This document shows, piece by piece, positions 63,831 to 64,000 of a stretch of DNA of 64,000 nucleotides. Numbering within the stretch: the stretch's first letter is position 1; every line of letters starts with the position of its first letter. The position numbers and the translations under genes are program-made. The stretch is from Candidatus Flexifilum affinis. Lineage in GTDB: Bacteria; Chloroflexota; Anaerolineae; Aggregatilineales; Phototrophicaceae. Location: contig JADJPJ010000006.1 of the NCBI GenBank assembly GCA_016713325.1, positions 62,001-126,000 on the forward strand. Reading direction: 5' to 3'. The notes beneath the pieces are model-generated. The model ran no database searches. It was not told the DNA's origin and was given only the letters and a program-made list of their open reading frames with translations.

Positions 63831-64000
63831 GTCTCCTGCACGTCGGAGACTGGCGCGTCGGCAGCAACCGGATCCTGGGCCTGTCGGCGCTGACGCCGCA
63901 GCACACCGGATCTGAGCTGTCCACAGCCGGCGTCAATATCGATGCCGCGCCGAATGCGCACCGTGGCTGAAATGCCGTACTCCTTGAGAATGGCGATGAA
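63827..64000 (-). CDS. rlmN: 23S rRNA (adenine2503-C2)-methyltransferase RlmN, C-terminus (partial)
   Basis: Only the last 57 residues are present. The sequence ILKEYGISATVRIRRGIDI followed by DAGCGQLR is the RlmN C-terminal signature; the cysteine in GCGQL corresponds to the methyl-carrying Cys. It belongs to the radical SAM family that methylates A2503 of 23S rRNA and adenosine 37 of some tRNAs. The stop shares bases with that of the convergent phosphodiesterase gene. A Gln/Ala/Asp-rich extension follows the core. Confidence 0.9.
   Translation of the reverse strand, partial: FIAILKEYGISATVRIRRGIDIDAGCGQLRSGVLRRQRRQAQDPVAADAPVSDVQET

Noticed and set aside
1..64000. Search by eye for tRNA, rRNA, insertion sequences, integrases, attachment sites and CRISPR arrays
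   Set aside because: No cloverleaf-like, repeated or transposase-like sequence was found; the gaps are all below 300 bases.

Overview
The window reads as a chromosomal segment of a GC-rich bacterium, most likely Chloroflexota of the Anaerolineae type. This placement is inferred from gene content: a Tad pilus locus without an outer-membrane secretin, secreted and lipoproteins with Thr/Pro-rich linkers, a ylmD-ylmE-ylmG type operon, FakA-DegV-RecG synteny, an alpha/gamma-fused 2-oxoacid:acceptor oxidoreductase, and L28 with zinc-type cysteines. There is no rRNA, tRNA, CRISPR array, insertion sequence or prophage that I can support. Coding density is very high and no gene-free stretch exceeds 300 bases.

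Layout. 1-5.9 kb (minus): an envelope polysaccharide/lipid-linked sugar operon with a GT-C-like membrane protein, two YfhO-like membrane proteins (one broken) and the start of a polyprenyl-phosphate sugar phosphotransferase. 6.1-8.8 kb (plus): a large NACHT-like NTPase with HEAT repeats. 8.8-11.6 kb (minus): pgeF-yggS-yggT-yggU-lipoprotein. 11.8-20 kb (plus): a DegU/DegS-type two-component pair followed by the Tad export genes cpaB, cpaE, cpaF, tadB, tadC. 20-21.3 kb: comF and hpf. 21.3-25.6 kb (minus): two family-2 glycosyltransferases, an orphan substrate-binding lipoprotein and a FlgD/CHU_C-Ig-like surface protein. 25.7-34 kb (plus): lon, a Schlafen/AlbA_2-type regulator, a LysM surface protein, a beta-propeller lipoprotein, fabG and a HIT protein. 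34-41 kb: a membrane-anchored DsbA-like protein (minus), aconitase, RNase HI and an aminotransferase (plus), and a TPR-Yip1 membrane protein (minus). 41-48.6 kb (plus): deoxynucleoside kinase, a FadR/GntR regulator, korA (frameshifted), korB and a Ca2+-type P-ATPase. 48.7-57.2 kb: rpe, rpmB (minus), fakA, two DegV/FakB genes, recG (interrupted), coaD and a DivIVA/F0-b-like coiled-coil protein. 57.2-64 kb: comEC, a small membrane protein (minus), nusB-tatC-arginase-phosphodiesterase (the last frameshifted) and the 3' end of rlmN (minus).

Functional themes. Two envelope-glycan modules, a Tad-type secretion/pilus engine under an atypical DegS-like kinase, competence-related genes (comF, comEC), fatty-acid activation (FakA plus two FakB-like binding proteins), TCA-cycle enzymes (aconitase, KorAB) and housekeeping genes.

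Two points recur. First, four genes (yfhO copy, korA, recG, phosphodiesterase) carry lesions that are each small and easily reverted, which suggests sequence or assembly error, or less likely real decay. Second, several enzymes keep their fold but have lost signature catalytic residues: the ComEC metallo-beta-lactamase-like domain, the N-box of the DegS-like kinase, the CpaE P-loop lysines and the NACHT Walker A lysine. These are the best leads for new biology. No wholly new multi-gene system is evident; the NACHT-HEAT protein is the strongest single candidate.
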